Part shown: positions 1 through 9,232 of the stretch, piece after piece
Numbering within the stretch: position 1 is the stretch's first letter
Layout of the letters: each line of letters begins with the position of its first letter
Assembly: GCA_902496945.1 (NCBI GenBank)
Contig: CABVDE010000038.1
Coordinates: 1-17,559 of the forward strand
DNA: 17,559 nucleotides
Direction of reading: 5' to 3'
Source: an uncultured Collinsella sp.
GTDB taxonomy: Bacteria > Actinomycetota > Coriobacteriia > Coriobacteriales > Coriobacteriaceae
Translations under genes and position numbers: made by a program
The notes under the pieces: model-generated
What the model was told of the DNA's origin: nothing
Seen by the model: only the letters and a program-made list of their open reading frames with translations
Database searches by the model: none

Positions 1-236
1 GCGGTCACGAGCGGGGGCTCCTATCTTTTTAGTGCCCTCGGATTGGGTCATAGTGTCTGTCGTTGCCTAGGCGTCGGCGTTGCCTAGATTGGCACTTGGG
101 TGGCACTTGGGGACGTTCTTAAACGACTACCCAACGGCTATTGAGCACATGGCTCGCATGACAGTCGTCTCTATTATGTTTCCTTTAGCCGCTGCTGCCT
201 AGGATGGGGGTTGGTCGACAGGAAGGGAACATCTGT

Positions 237-404
237 ATGGACGACGCGAGCGAGCGCGCAATCGAAGAGGACATGCTCGATCAGTTCAATTACTTTGACG
301 ATGAGGATGAGGAGCTTGTCGAGCGACGCGAGCCGGCGGCGCTCGACGCTTTCGATCTGGTCGACGAGAGGCCCAAAGAAAGTGCGCCTTTCGTGTTAGG
401 GTAG
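237..404 (+). CDS. Small acidic hypothetical protein (55 aa)
   Basis: I do not recognise this protein. It reads 55 codons from ATG 237, which follows a good Shine-Dalgarno sequence (AGGAAGG, 220-226) by about ten bases. An in-frame ATG at 204 lacks such a site, so I prefer 237. The product is strongly acidic, with a run of Asp/Glu around residues 18-28, and has no membrane segment or signal peptide. A strong terminator follows at 440-491, so a short independent transcript is plausible. The acidic composition could also arise by chance in GC-rich DNA. Coding status is uncertain and no function can be assigned. Confidence 0.45.
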   Translation: MDDASERAIEEDMLDQFNYFDDEDEELVERREPAALDAFDLVDERPKESAPFVLG

Positions 405-439
405 TTCCACCACATAAGTAGTCGCAGACGCACGTATCA

Positions 440-491
440 CGGGCGGGCGAGATGAAGTCCCAACAGCTCCATCTTGCCCGCCCGCTTTTTT
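440..491 (+). terminator. Rho-independent terminator after the small acidic ORF
   Basis: A perfect 15-bp stem is formed by CGGGCGGGCGAGATG (440-454) and CATCTTGCCCGCCCG (470-484), with a 15-nt loop and a T-run at 486-491. It ends transcription entering from the left before the DUF2798 gene. Confidence 0.85.
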
Positions 492-531
492 GCACGCGCC
501 GCGGCGTAACACAGAAAGGATTTTGCCCTTT

Positions 532-1124
532 ATGCCTATCAACAAACGAGAGAGCCTGCTGTTCACCTTTATCATGTGCTTTTGCATGGTGCTCTGGATG
601 AGCATCTATAACGTTGCCCTGCAGCACGGGGCCATCAGCGGCGAGGTCATTGCCGCCGCATGGCTCGGCTTCCCCGTTGCCTATGTCTTTGCCATGTGCT
701 GCGACTGGTTCGTCGCCAGCCCGCTGGCAAAAGGCTTCGCTTTTAAGTTTTTGGTAACGCCGGGCAAGAGCTCGCCGCTCGCCATGACGCTCGCTGTCAG
801 CTCTTGCATGGTTGCCCCATGGTCATCATCATGTCGCTCTACGGCGCCTTCGAGGGCTTGCTCCATATATCTGGTGGTCCACTCGCCAACCTTCAGATGC
901 TGCCGATGATGTGGCTCGTCAACATCCCGCGCAACTTTGTCATGGCTCTGCCCTGGAACCTGCTGGTTGCCGGTCCGGTTGCCCGTTTTGTCTTCCGTCG
1001 TGCTTTTCCCGTGGGAACCGTCTTTGAAGAGCAGTATATGGAGCTCGTGCGCATGCCGGGCGCTCCCGCTGCCGAGGAGGTTGCCGGCATTTCCGAGGGC
1101 ATGGACGTCGAGCCTGCCTGCTAG
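532..1124 (+). pseudogene. DUF2798-type membrane protein, frameshifted
   Basis: Two adjoining reading frames together make one protein of the DUF2798 type, a small integral membrane family of unknown function. The first frame starts at ATG 532 (AAAGGA at 515-520) and encodes two hydrophobic helices (about residues 8-28 and 38-60). It ends in a Ser-Ser-Cys-Met-Val helix that continues in the +1-shifted frame as Pro-Met-Val-Ile-Ile-Met-Ser-Leu-Tyr-Gly. The second frame supplies the last helices and ends in a charged tail at 1124. The switch lies at the C-run near 814-818: restoring one C rejoins the frames without changing the flanking residues. Intact length would be about 197 residues with four helices. 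It may be a real recent mutation or a sequencing/assembly error at a homopolymer. The family assignment is from pattern recognition. Confidence 0.75.
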
Positions 1125-1222
1125 GCAGCGCTCAGAACCAGACCCCCAAACAGACCGGAGCGATTCCTTTTTTGTAGACGTTGTCGCGCGGCTACGGGCG
1201 GGAAAGGTCCCAACGGTTAACA

Positions 1223-1228
1223 TATACT
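1223..1228 (+). promoter_or_regulatory. Candidate -10 element of the clpC promoter
   Basis: TATACT lies 81 bases before the clpC start, in the gap after the DUF2798 gene. I see no convincing -35 hexamer at 16-18 bp. No CIRCE, CtsR-type heptad or HAIR sequence is visible nearby. Weak call. Confidence 0.3.
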
Positions 1229-1246
1229 CCATATGGGTAAAGAGAC

Positions 1247-1274
1247 CAAAGCGCTGCCGCGGGGCGGCGCTTTG
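1247..1274 (+). promoter_or_regulatory. Stable hairpin in the clpC leader
   Basis: CAAAGCGCTGCC (1247-1258) pairs with GGCGGCGCTTTG (1263-1274), giving 12 bp with one G-U pair and a GCGG tetraloop. It ends 35 bases before the clpC ATG and downstream of the candidate -10. There is no true T-run after it (CGTTTG), so it looks more like a leader stability or attenuation element than a normal terminator. Confidence 0.5.
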
Positions 1275-1309
1275 CGTTTGAAAAACTAGCTCGTCTAAGA
1301 GGAACTAGC

Positions 1310-3952
<2,643 letters not shown>

Positions 3953-3974
3953 GGATTGAGCATAACCTTGCAAG

Positions 3975-4009
3975 ATAGGGGCGTTTCCGATGAGGAGGCG
4001 CCCCTATTT
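3975..4009 (+). terminator. Terminator-like hairpin after clpC
   Basis: ATAGGGGCG (3975-3983) and CGCCCCTAT (3999-4007) form a perfect 9-bp stem with a 15-nt loop, ending in a short T-run. It separates clpC from the toxin-antitoxin genes. Confidence 0.65.
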
Positions 4010-4026
4010 CCATTGAAATGCGCTCA

Positions 4027-4066
4027 TATCTTCCGTGCTATACTATATTCTAAGATACGTATAGCA
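4027..4066 (+). promoter_or_regulatory. Promoter/operator of the RelB-PIN module
   Basis: TGCTATAC (4036-4043) and GTATAGCA (4059-4066) form a perfect 8-bp inverted repeat just upstream of the antitoxin. The sequence TATACT (4039-4044) inside the left arm is a likely -10. A possible -35, TTGAAA (4013-4018), is 20 bp away, which is long. A second inverted pair, TATCTT (4027-4032) with AAGATA (4052-4057), interlocks with the first. Such dyads over the promoter fit antitoxin or complex autorepression. That role is inferred. Confidence 0.5.
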
Positions 4067-4077
4067 AAGGAGCCGCA

Positions 4078-4437
4078 ATGTCTACCTCGATGCTCGATAC
4101 GCGGCCGATTCAGATGAACGTGCGTATAGATCGCCAGCTCAAAGAGGCAGGAGACGCCGTGCTGGCCCATATCGGCATGACGCCGTCGCAGGCTGTTCGG
4201 GCGCTTTGGGAATATCTGGTCATCAACGAACGCATGCCTTCAAAGGAGGGGAGCGCAGAGATTCTCTCCGACGAGGCGAACCAGCGATTCGTGGAATCAA
4301 GAGCAGCGCAGGGTAGCCATATCATTCGCGATTCGTGCCTCAAATACGGCATCCCCATCCCTGAGTTCTCGGGTGACTACGATGACCTCTATGAGGAGGC
4401 AATGGCCGATCGCTATCCCGAGTGGGTGGAGCTATGA
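4078..4437 (+). CDS. RelB/DinJ-like antitoxin (ribbon-helix-helix)
   Basis: This is the likely antitoxin of a type II pair, expected to bind DNA by a ribbon-helix-helix fold and to neutralise the toxin by its C-terminus. Residues about 10-50 carry the RelB/DinJ pattern: a short strand (Gln-Met-Asn-Val-Arg-Ile), then a helix leading to Ile-Gly-Met-Thr-Pro-Ser-Gln-Ala-Val-Arg. The C-terminal half is acidic, with several Asp/Glu near 95-117, as expected of a toxin-binding tail. At 119 aa it is a little longer than typical DinJ. ATG 4078 follows AAGGAG (4067-4072). The stop overlaps the next start by four bases (ATGA), so the two are translationally coupled. A DinJ-like protein paired with a PIN toxin, rather than a YafQ/RelE toxin, is a mixed combination. 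It is not a standalone regulator in this context. Confidence 0.8.
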   Translation: MSTSMLDTRPIQMNVRIDRQLKEAGDAVLAHIGMTPSQAVRALWEYLVINERMPSKEGSAEILSDEANQRFVESRAAQGSHIIRDSCLKYGIPIPEFSGDYDDLYEEAMADRYPEWVEL

Positions 4438-4955
4438 GTGCGGGCGGAATCCTCAAGTTGCTCATCGATACCAATGTATGGATGGATTATTTTTCTGGCA
4501 GGTCTGACCGTACGGCAAACGTCGTCCATCTGATCGAGATTGCCGACGCCTCGGAGCGGATTGCTCTGTTTGCCTCGTCGCTTTCGGTCAAAGATGTCTC
4601 GTATCTTGTCTCGGCGGCAATCAAGAAGGAGTGCCGAAGGAAGAATGGCTCGCTGAGCGATAGTGCTATTGCGGCGGCGGACGAAACGGCCTGGGCATGC
4701 GTTCGGCAGATGCGCGAGCTCGCCCTTATCGCGCCGGTGGGAGCAGACGAGGTCTTCGACTCCTTTGTGTTCAAGTATCATCACAACGACTTTGAGGACG
4801 ACCTGATGCTGGGCGTCGCCAATCGCATTGATGCCGATTACGTCGTGACGGAGGACAGGAATCTCATTAAACATACCAATGGCGTATGCATAAACGTTGA
4901 TCAAGCGTTGAGGTTGGTTGAAGGGTCCAACGTCCCTTCGGCGCGGTCCGTCTAA
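4434..4955 (+). CDS. PIN-domain toxin (probable ribonuclease)
   Basis: PIN domains are Mg-dependent RNases, and VapC-type toxins cut tRNA, rRNA or mRNA. This 173-aa protein opens with Leu-Ile-Asp-Thr-Asn-Val-Trp-Met-Asp (Asp12, Asn14, Asp18), the first PIN motif. It ends with an acidic cluster, Phe-Glu-Asp-Asp-Leu-Met-Leu, followed by Ala-Asp-Tyr-Val-Val-Thr-Glu-Asp-Arg-Asn, the usual C-terminal PIN motif. I chose ATG 4434, overlapping the antitoxin stop, over an upstream ATG at 4422 inside the antitoxin. The length is slightly above a typical VapC (about 130-140 aa) because of a longer middle section (about 55-95) rich in Lys/Arg/Ser. The target RNA cannot be told from sequence. Confidence 0.82.
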   Translation: MSAGGILKLLIDTNVWMDYFSGRSDRTANVVHLIEIADASERIALFASSLSVKDVSYLVSAAIKKECRRKNGSLSDSAIAAADETAWACVRQMRELALIAPVGADEVFDSFVFKYHHNDFEDDLMLGVANRIDADYVVTEDRNLIKHTNGVCINVDQALRLVEGSNVPSARSV

Positions 4956-4959
4956 GCTG

Positions 4960-4975
4960 CTTTATCTTGATAAAG
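4960..4975. repeat. Small perfect hairpin after the PIN toxin
   Basis: CTTTATC and GATAAAG flank a TT loop, a 7-bp perfect dyad 5 bp after the PIN toxin stop. No T-run follows. It could be a weak terminator or an operator for the downstream peptidase. Confidence 0.4.
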
Positions 4976-5030
4976 TGGCGTTTCCTCGCCGTTAGCCGAT
5001 GATGCGGGGGCGCTCGGCGTTTTCGACTGA

Positions 5031-5059
5031 TTTATGCACGCAAAGTCTGGGAATATACA
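5031..5059 (+). promoter_or_regulatory. Candidate pepD promoter
   Basis: The -10-like TATACA (5054-5059) is preceded by a weak -35 TTTATG (5031-5036) at 17-bp spacing. This would give a leader of about 40 nt before the pepD start at 5104. The -35 match is poor. Confidence 0.35.
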
Positions 5060-5103
5060 AGTCGCATGTCTTACTGTCTAACCAGTTGCGCCAAGGAGGC
5101 ACC

Positions 5104-6561
5104 ATGGACTACAAGATCACCGGCTACGAGCCCGCCCAGTTGTTCCATTTCTTTGAGGATATCAGCGCGATTCCCCGCGAGTCTGGCAACGAGAAAGGCA
5201 TCAGCGATTTCCTGGTCGCGTTTGCCAAGGAGCGCGGTCTCGATGTGTATCAGGACGAGGTCTACAACGTCATCATTCGCAAGCCTGCTTCCGCCGGCGC
5301 CGAGGATGCTCCGACCGTCATGCTGCAGGGTCACATCGACATGGTGTGCGATAAGCTGGGTTCCGTCGAGCACGACTTTACGACCGACGGTATTGACCTG
5401 GTCGTAAAGGATGGCGTCCTCACCGCTAACGGCACTACCCTGGGCGCCGACAACGGCATCGCTGTCGCTCTGATGCTCACCGTGCTCAACGACGACTCCA
5501 TTGCTCACCCGGCCCTCGAGTGCGTGTTTACCACCGACGAGGAGTCTGGCCTCGTGGGCGCCGAGACGCTCGACAAGTCCCAGATCAGCGCCCGCATCAT
5601 GATCAACCTCGACTCCGAGGAAGAGGGCGTGGCCACCGTGAGCTGCGCCGGCGGCGTTGTCGTTACCTACACCTGCCCCATCGTGCGCGAGCACAAGACC
5701 GGTAGCACCCTCACGCTCGACATCTCCGGCCTGCTCGGCGGCCACTCCGGCAGCGATATCCACCTGGAGCGCGGCAACGGCAACCTCATCATGGCCCGCA
5801 TCATCGACCGCCTGATGGTCGCCGGCGAGCCCGCCATCGTCAGCTTCAACGGCGGCACCAAGGACAACGCCATCAACCGTGAGTGCAAGGCCGAACTGGT
5901 TTACGCTGACCACGCTGCCGCCGAGGCCGCGGCCGAGATTGCCAAGGGCATCATCGCCGATGTCACCGCCGAGCTCGAGGTCTTCGACCCCGGCTTTACC
6001 TGCACCGTCGAGATTGCCGACAATTCAGAGGTCGAGGCCATGGACGAGAAGTCCGCACTCGCCCTCATCCGTGCCCTGCGTCTTGCTCCCAACGGCGTGA
6101 TCCGCCGCAACGTTGCCACCGACGGCTCCGTCGAGGTTTCCTCCAACATCGGTGTGGTCGCCACCTCCGACGACCAGGTCAAGATCATGCTGTCCCCGCG
6201 CTCCTCGATTACTTCGCTGCAGAACGAGTTCAAGGATCGCCTGCAGACGCTCGCCGATGTCCTGGGCTTCGACGCCAAGTTTGAGTTCGAGTATCCCGGC
6301 TGGAGCTATGCTGAGCATTCGCCGATCCGCGATATCTTTGTCGAGAGCTATCGTGAGCTTTTTGGTTCCGAGCTGCGCATTGAGTCCATTCACGCCGGCC
6401 TTGAGTGCGGTCTGTTTGCCGAGGCCCTGCACGGCCTGGACGCCATCGCCGTGGGCCCGACGCTCTCCGACGTTCACACCCCGGACGAGAGCATGGAGCT
6501 CGCCTCTTCCGAGCGCTTCTACGAGCTGCTCATCGACGTCCTCAAGCGCCTCGCTGCGTAA
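5104..6561 (+). CDS. pepD: PepD, aminoacyl-histidine dipeptidase (M20 family)
   Basis: This is a cytosolic zinc dipeptidase that hydrolyses Xaa-His and other dipeptides. The 485-aa length equals the usual PepD length. Metal and catalytic motifs are present: Gly-His-Ile-Asp-Met-Val with His77, Gly-Ala-Asp-Asn with Asp116, and Thr-Thr-Asp-Glu-Glu-Ser-Gly with Glu146/Glu147. The dimerisation/lid region follows (Gly-Gly-His-Ser-Gly-Ser-Asp, about 213-220). The C-terminal His-Ala-Gly-Leu-Glu-Cys-Gly motif of this subfamily is also visible. The start is ATG 5104 behind AAGGAGG (5093-5099). The frame stays open upstream to 4999, but that part lacks family similarity and a ribosome site. The gene is flanked by toxin-antitoxin genes and ends at a very strong terminator, so it is probably monocistronic. 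Confidence 0.95.
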   Translation: MDYKITGYEPAQLFHFFEDISAIPRESGNEKGISDFLVAFAKERGLDVYQDEVYNVIIRKPASAGAEDAPTVMLQGHIDMVCDKLGSVEHDFTTDGIDLVVKDGVLTANGTTLGADNGIAVALMLTVLNDDSIAHPALECVFTTDEESGLVGAETLDKSQISARIMINLDSEEEGVATVSCAGGVVVTYTCPIVREHKTGSTLTLDISGLLGGHSGSDIHLERGNGNLIMARIIDRLMVAGEPAIVSFNGGTKDNAINRECKAELVYADHAAAEAAAEIAKGIIADVTAELEVFDPGFTCTVEIADNSEVEAMDEKSALALIRALRLAPNGVIRRNVATDGSVEVSSNIGVVATSDDQVKIMLSPRSSITSLQNEFKDRLQTLADVLGFDAKFEFEYPGWSYAEHSPIRDIFVESYRELFGSELRIESIHAGLECGLFAEALHGLDAIAVGPTLSDVHTPDESMELASSERFYELLIDVLKRLAA

Positions 6562-6616
6562 AGGTTGCGCCAACAGCAGTCCGAGCCACGTGCTAGCGGA
6601 TTGCAAATGACATTAC

Positions 6617-6661
6617 GAGAGGGGGCACCCAGTCTTTTGCGACGGGTGCCCCCTCTCTTTT
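6617..6661 (+). terminator. Strong terminator after pepD
   Basis: GAGAGGGGGCACCC (6617-6630) pairs perfectly with GGGTGCCCCCTCTC (6644-6657), a 14-bp stem with 13-nt loop and TTTT after it. It lies in the gap between convergent pepD and hipA. The T-run is only on the plus side. Confidence 0.9.
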
Positions 6662-6688
6662 GTTTGATAATTGCGAAATTACGGACAC

Positions 6689-7993
6689 CTAGTCCATATC
6701 TGCCCTGATGAGGCCGAGGGTGCGCTGGCAGTTTTCGCGGACGGGGCCGAGCATATGCTCGCGCAGGTCCGCCATGCCGGGCAGGTCGGCGTATTCGTCC
6801 ATGACCTCTTCCATGCAAATGGGTACCTCGTAGGCGAGGTCCATCATGGTTGCAAAGCAGAATTTCTCGGTCAGCCCGGCATCGGTGAGCGCCGCTTCCA
6901 ACGCGGGGTCGCCCATGCCGTGATAGCGGCGGATGGCATTGGGGCCGATGCGCCCCACGCGATTCTCGCCACCAACGCTCATAGCAAGGCGCGCCCGGCG
7001 CCGCATGCGTTCGTACGCCAAGCCCGACGCGACGTCATACATGGGTGCGAGCGCCGCGTTTGTGCCTTTGCCAAGGATGAGCGAGTAATTTTTGGCGTGC
7101 GCATCAGGCGCTCCGATAATGGCGTTATAGAACAACATATAGGTAAAGAGCACAAGGTTCATGTGGTGGGGGACCGTGTTAATCAGTCGTTCTTGAATGT
7201 CTCGCGTTGTTGGCCCTCCATCGGCAGTGTATTTTTGGCTTGGCAATACACCGAGCGCCTGGCAAAAGTCTTCCTGATGCAGCCTTTCGATACTTCCGCT
7301 GGCAGTGACCGTTCTGTCGTAGCGTTCAACGACGAGCGCGGCTTCGTCTTCAAATGTGCAATAGGAGACGTTGGCAGTCGGAATGCCAACACGCTGAGCC
7401 GTTTTCATGCAGACGAATTCGTTTAAGGCCTGATGTTTGAACCCAACAACACCATTTTTGAAGATATGGGTAGTGGGGGATGATCCTAGACATTCGCACC
7501 ATTGGTCACCATGCCAAGCTAGTGCAAATTTGCCTTGGTTGCCGCCCAGGGACCAGCTTTCGTTGGAACCCATCCATGTCGCACGTTCGTCATCGCGAAT
7601 TGCTTTGAGCTTGCGGGCGATTTGAGAATTGGTAAGCGGGCGGTATTCCGAGACCCTGCCGCGGGTGGCATCTAGTTGATCGGTTTGACAAAACTGAACA
7701 GCGCCCGCGCAGTCAAGACCGATATGACACAAGAGGGCGACGGGGTTGTTGGATGCAACGTCATACTCAGTAGCAATAGCGCGACGCTGCTCTTGACTGT
7801 CGGGCAGAAGGCCAAATAGGAATGGGCGGACGATGTTGTGGCCATACGTGCGATTGGAAAGCGGCATTGTTAGCGATAGCGGTGCTCCGCAATAGGTTGG
7901 GGCATATGTAAAGCTGCAGAGTCCATGCTCGTCTTGCCGGAGTGTGCCGGCGGTTTCGCCACAAATGAGGGCCGCAAGCTCTATCTCCGCCAT
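6689..7993 (-). CDS. hipA: HipA-type serine/threonine kinase toxin
   Basis: HipA kinases phosphorylate a translation target (GltX in E. coli) and cause growth arrest unless bound by HipB. This 434-aa protein has the N-terminal HipA subdomain (about 1-105). The glycine-rich ATP loop Ser-Leu-Gly-Gly-Asn-Gln-Gly-Lys (148-155) follows, with Ser148 at the place of the E. coli autophosphorylation serine. The catalytic segment Gly-Ala-Pro-Asp-Ala-His-Ala-Lys-Asn has Asp297 and Asn302. The metal site Met-Tyr-Asp-Val has Asp320, 23 residues on, the same spacing as E. coli Asp309/Asp332. All key residues are present, so it should be active. The start ATG is immediately after the hipB stop (TAAATG), as in coupled hipBA operons. 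The true target is not visible from sequence. Confidence 0.93.
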   Translation of the reverse strand: MAEIELAALICGETAGTLRQDEHGLCSFTYAPTYCGAPLSLTMPLSNRTYGHNIVRPFLFGLLPDSQEQRRAIATEYDVASNNPVALLCHIGLDCAGAVQFCQTDQLDATRGRVSEYRPLTNSQIARKLKAIRDDERATWMGSNESWSLGGNQGKFALAWHGDQWCECLGSSPTTHIFKNGVVGFKHQALNEFVCMKTAQRVGIPTANVSYCTFEDEAALVVERYDRTVTASGSIERLHQEDFCQALGVLPSQKYTADGGPTTRDIQERLINTVPHHMNLVLFTYMLFYNAIIGAPDAHAKNYSLILGKGTNAALAPMYDVASGLAYERMRRRARLAMSVGGENRVGRIGPNAIRRYHGMGDPALEAALTDAGLTEKFCFATMMDLAYEVPICMEEVMDEYADLPGMADLREHMLGPVRENCQRTLGLIRADMD

Positions 7994-8425
7994 TTATTTC
8001 ACAACCTTGCAGCCAAAGGAGAGGTCTGAAGTGCCGGAAAGGCCTTGCTCGGCTGCAATTTGGGCCAGCAAGGCACCGTAGGAAGATGGCGTTCCTTGTC
8101 GAGGGGGTCGTCTGCCTGCGCTTGGCTTTGGCAAGGCATTCGAATTCGCGATAAGGAGGTCTGCTACCGTCGTTGGTCGTTCGGCGGACGATGTGATGGA
8201 GTCGTTATCGCTCTGAACAAAGAGTCCTAAGCTGAGCGCGTTAAAGATGGCCATCAGCTTGTCGAGCCGAATGCCGGTGGCATCTCCTAGCTCGAGCGAT
8301 GCGAGCAGACGCTCCGAAACACCGGCTTTTTTGGCGAGGGCGGCACGGGTGAGCTCCTGCGCCTCGCGCGCCTGGCGCACGTAGATGCCAGCTTGGCGCG
8401 GTGTGGTGATGGGAAGGGTATCCAT
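7994..8425 (-). CDS. hipB: HipB-like antitoxin (HTH Xre family)
   Basis: This is the likely antitoxin and repressor of hipA: an Xre/HTH_3 helix-turn-helix (about residues 10-67) with Leu-Ala-Lys-Lys-Ala-Gly-Val-Ser-Glu-Arg-Leu-Leu as the core helices. The start at ATG 8425 follows TTGGAG by six bases. The ORF is open 19 codons further upstream, but that part would run through operator boxes. The protein is 143 aa against about 88 in E. coli HipB. The extra ~70 C-terminal residues are Pro/Arg/Ser-rich and possibly disordered; their role is unknown. The gene is directly followed by hipA. Three phased operator-like boxes lie upstream at 8441-8508. Confidence 0.88.
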   Translation of the reverse strand: MDTLPITTPRQAGIYVRQAREAQELTRAALAKKAGVSERLLASLELGDATGIRLDKLMAIFNALSLGLFVQSDNDSITSSAERPTTVADLLIANSNALPKPSAGRRPPRQGTPSSYGALLAQIAAEQGLSGTSDLSFGCKVVK

Positions 8426-8440
8426 GGCGATCTCCAAACG

Positions 8441-8508
8441 TGCAGATTTTTGCATATCAGTATGACATGCAAAAGTCTGCACGAAAAGGTCTCATGCAAA
8501 ATTCTGCA
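8441..8508 (-). promoter_or_regulatory. Three 27-bp-spaced operator boxes of hipBA
   Basis: Boxes of 14 bp with the form TGCA-N6-TGCA occur at 8441-8454 (TGCAGATTTTTGCA), 8468-8481 (TGCAAAAGTCTGCA) and 8495-8508 (TGCAAAATTCTGCA). The first is in inverted orientation relative to the others. Starts are exactly 27 bp apart. A minus-strand -10-like CATACT (8464-8459) sits between the first two. They are likely HipB sites for autorepression. HipB binding is inferred from position and symmetry. Confidence 0.7.
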
Positions 8509-8517
8509 TGAGACCTT
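8484..8517 (-). terminator. Terminator of mntP overlapping hipBA operator box 3
   Basis: A perfect 13-bp stem, AAGGTCTCATGCA (8486-8498) with TGCATGAGACCTT (8505-8517), has a 6-nt loop. Read on the minus strand, it is followed by further T residues. It lies 38 bp past the mntP stop. The third hipBA box is embedded in it, so one DNA element may serve both as terminator and as repressor site. Confidence 0.7.
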
Positions 8518-8554
8518 GTGCTGGCGTTGAGTTTTGAGCTATTGGGTTTGGGCG

Positions 8555-9133
8555 TTACAGCACCAAAATCCCCAGGTGCTCAAGCAGGATTTTGAGGCCG
8601 ATGAGGATGAGCACGACGCCGCCCACGATGGCGGCGGGCTTTTCGTAGCGCGCGCCAAAGGTGTGGCCAATTGCCACGCCCGCAACGGAGAAGACAAAGG
8701 TCGTGATGCCGATGAGCGATACGGCGGGGACAATGTCGACCGAAAGCGCGGCAAACGAGATGCCTACGGCTAGGGCATCGATTGAGGTGGCGATGGCGAG
8801 GATCAGGTATTCTCCCAGGTCTATCTTCTCGGCATCCTTGCCGTCGCCTTCGTCCTCGTCCTCAGTAAATGCCTCCCACAGCATCTTGCCGCCGATAAAG
8901 GCGAGCAAGATAAAGGCGATCCAGTGGTCGATGGGACCGATGATGCCTAAGAATTGGCTACCGAGCGCCCAGCCGATTACGGGCATGCCGGCCTGAAAGC
9001 CGCCAAAGAACAAGCCGAGCACCACAGCGACCTTAAGGTTGATCTTTTTCATGCCAAGGCCCTTGCAGATAGATACGGCAAAGGCGTCCATCGAAAGGCC
9101 GATGGCGAGCAACACAAGCTCTGCGAGTCCCAT
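8555..9133 (-). CDS. mntP: MntP, manganese efflux pump
   Basis: MntP exports Mn2+ across the cytoplasmic membrane. The 192-aa protein has six hydrophobic helices arranged as two repeats. Each repeat carries the conserved Asp motif: Gly-Leu-Ser-Met-Asp-Ala-Phe-Ala with Asp16, and Ala-Thr-Ser-Ile-Asp-Ala-Leu-Ala with Asp119. These correspond to essential Asp16 and Asp118 in E. coli MntP. A charged loop of mostly Asp/Glu (about 91-105) separates the halves. ATG 9133 follows GAGGGAG. The upstream open frame (to 9307) is the riboswitch leader, not protein. The upstream Mn riboswitch supports the substrate assignment independently. It is transcribed away from disA and ends at the hairpin 8484-8517. 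Confidence 0.95.
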   Translation of the reverse strand: MGLAELVLLAIGLSMDAFAVSICKGLGMKKINLKVAVVLGLFFGGFQAGMPVIGWALGSQFLGIIGPIDHWIAFILLAFIGGKMLWEAFTEDEDEGDGKDAEKIDLGEYLILAIATSIDALAVGISFAALSVDIVPAVSLIGITTFVFSVAGVAIGHTFGARYEKPAAIVGGVVLILIGLKILLEHLGILVL

Positions 9134-9188
9134 AGTCTGGCTCCCTCTCTGCGGGCGAACCCGCGCGTACTTCTGGTGGGGGAGCAAC

Positions 9189-9232
9189 AAAAAAGACCCG
9201 TGGTGTACGCATTGCGCGCACAGCCACGAGTC
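9189..9232 (-). terminator. Riboswitch-controlled terminator before mntP
   Basis: On the minus strand GACTCGTGG (9232-9224) pairs with CCACGGGTC (9203-9195), and a further TGTGCGC/GCGTACA stem lies inside. Six Ts follow (9194-9189). The left arm includes the CTCGT (9230-9226) that closes the aptamer P1, so aptamer and terminator are mutually exclusive. This fits Mn-dependent antitermination. Confidence 0.85.

Noticed and set aside
1..51. Possible start of a minus-strand gene leaving the left edge (GTG at 8-6 after AGGAG at 22-18, or ATG at 51-49)
   Set aside because: Only a few codons are in the window, and two different frames compete. The ribosome-site match alone is too little to call a gene.
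4999..5103. 35-residue N-terminal extension of PepD
   Set aside because: No ribosome site, and PepD length and first residues fit ATG 5104.
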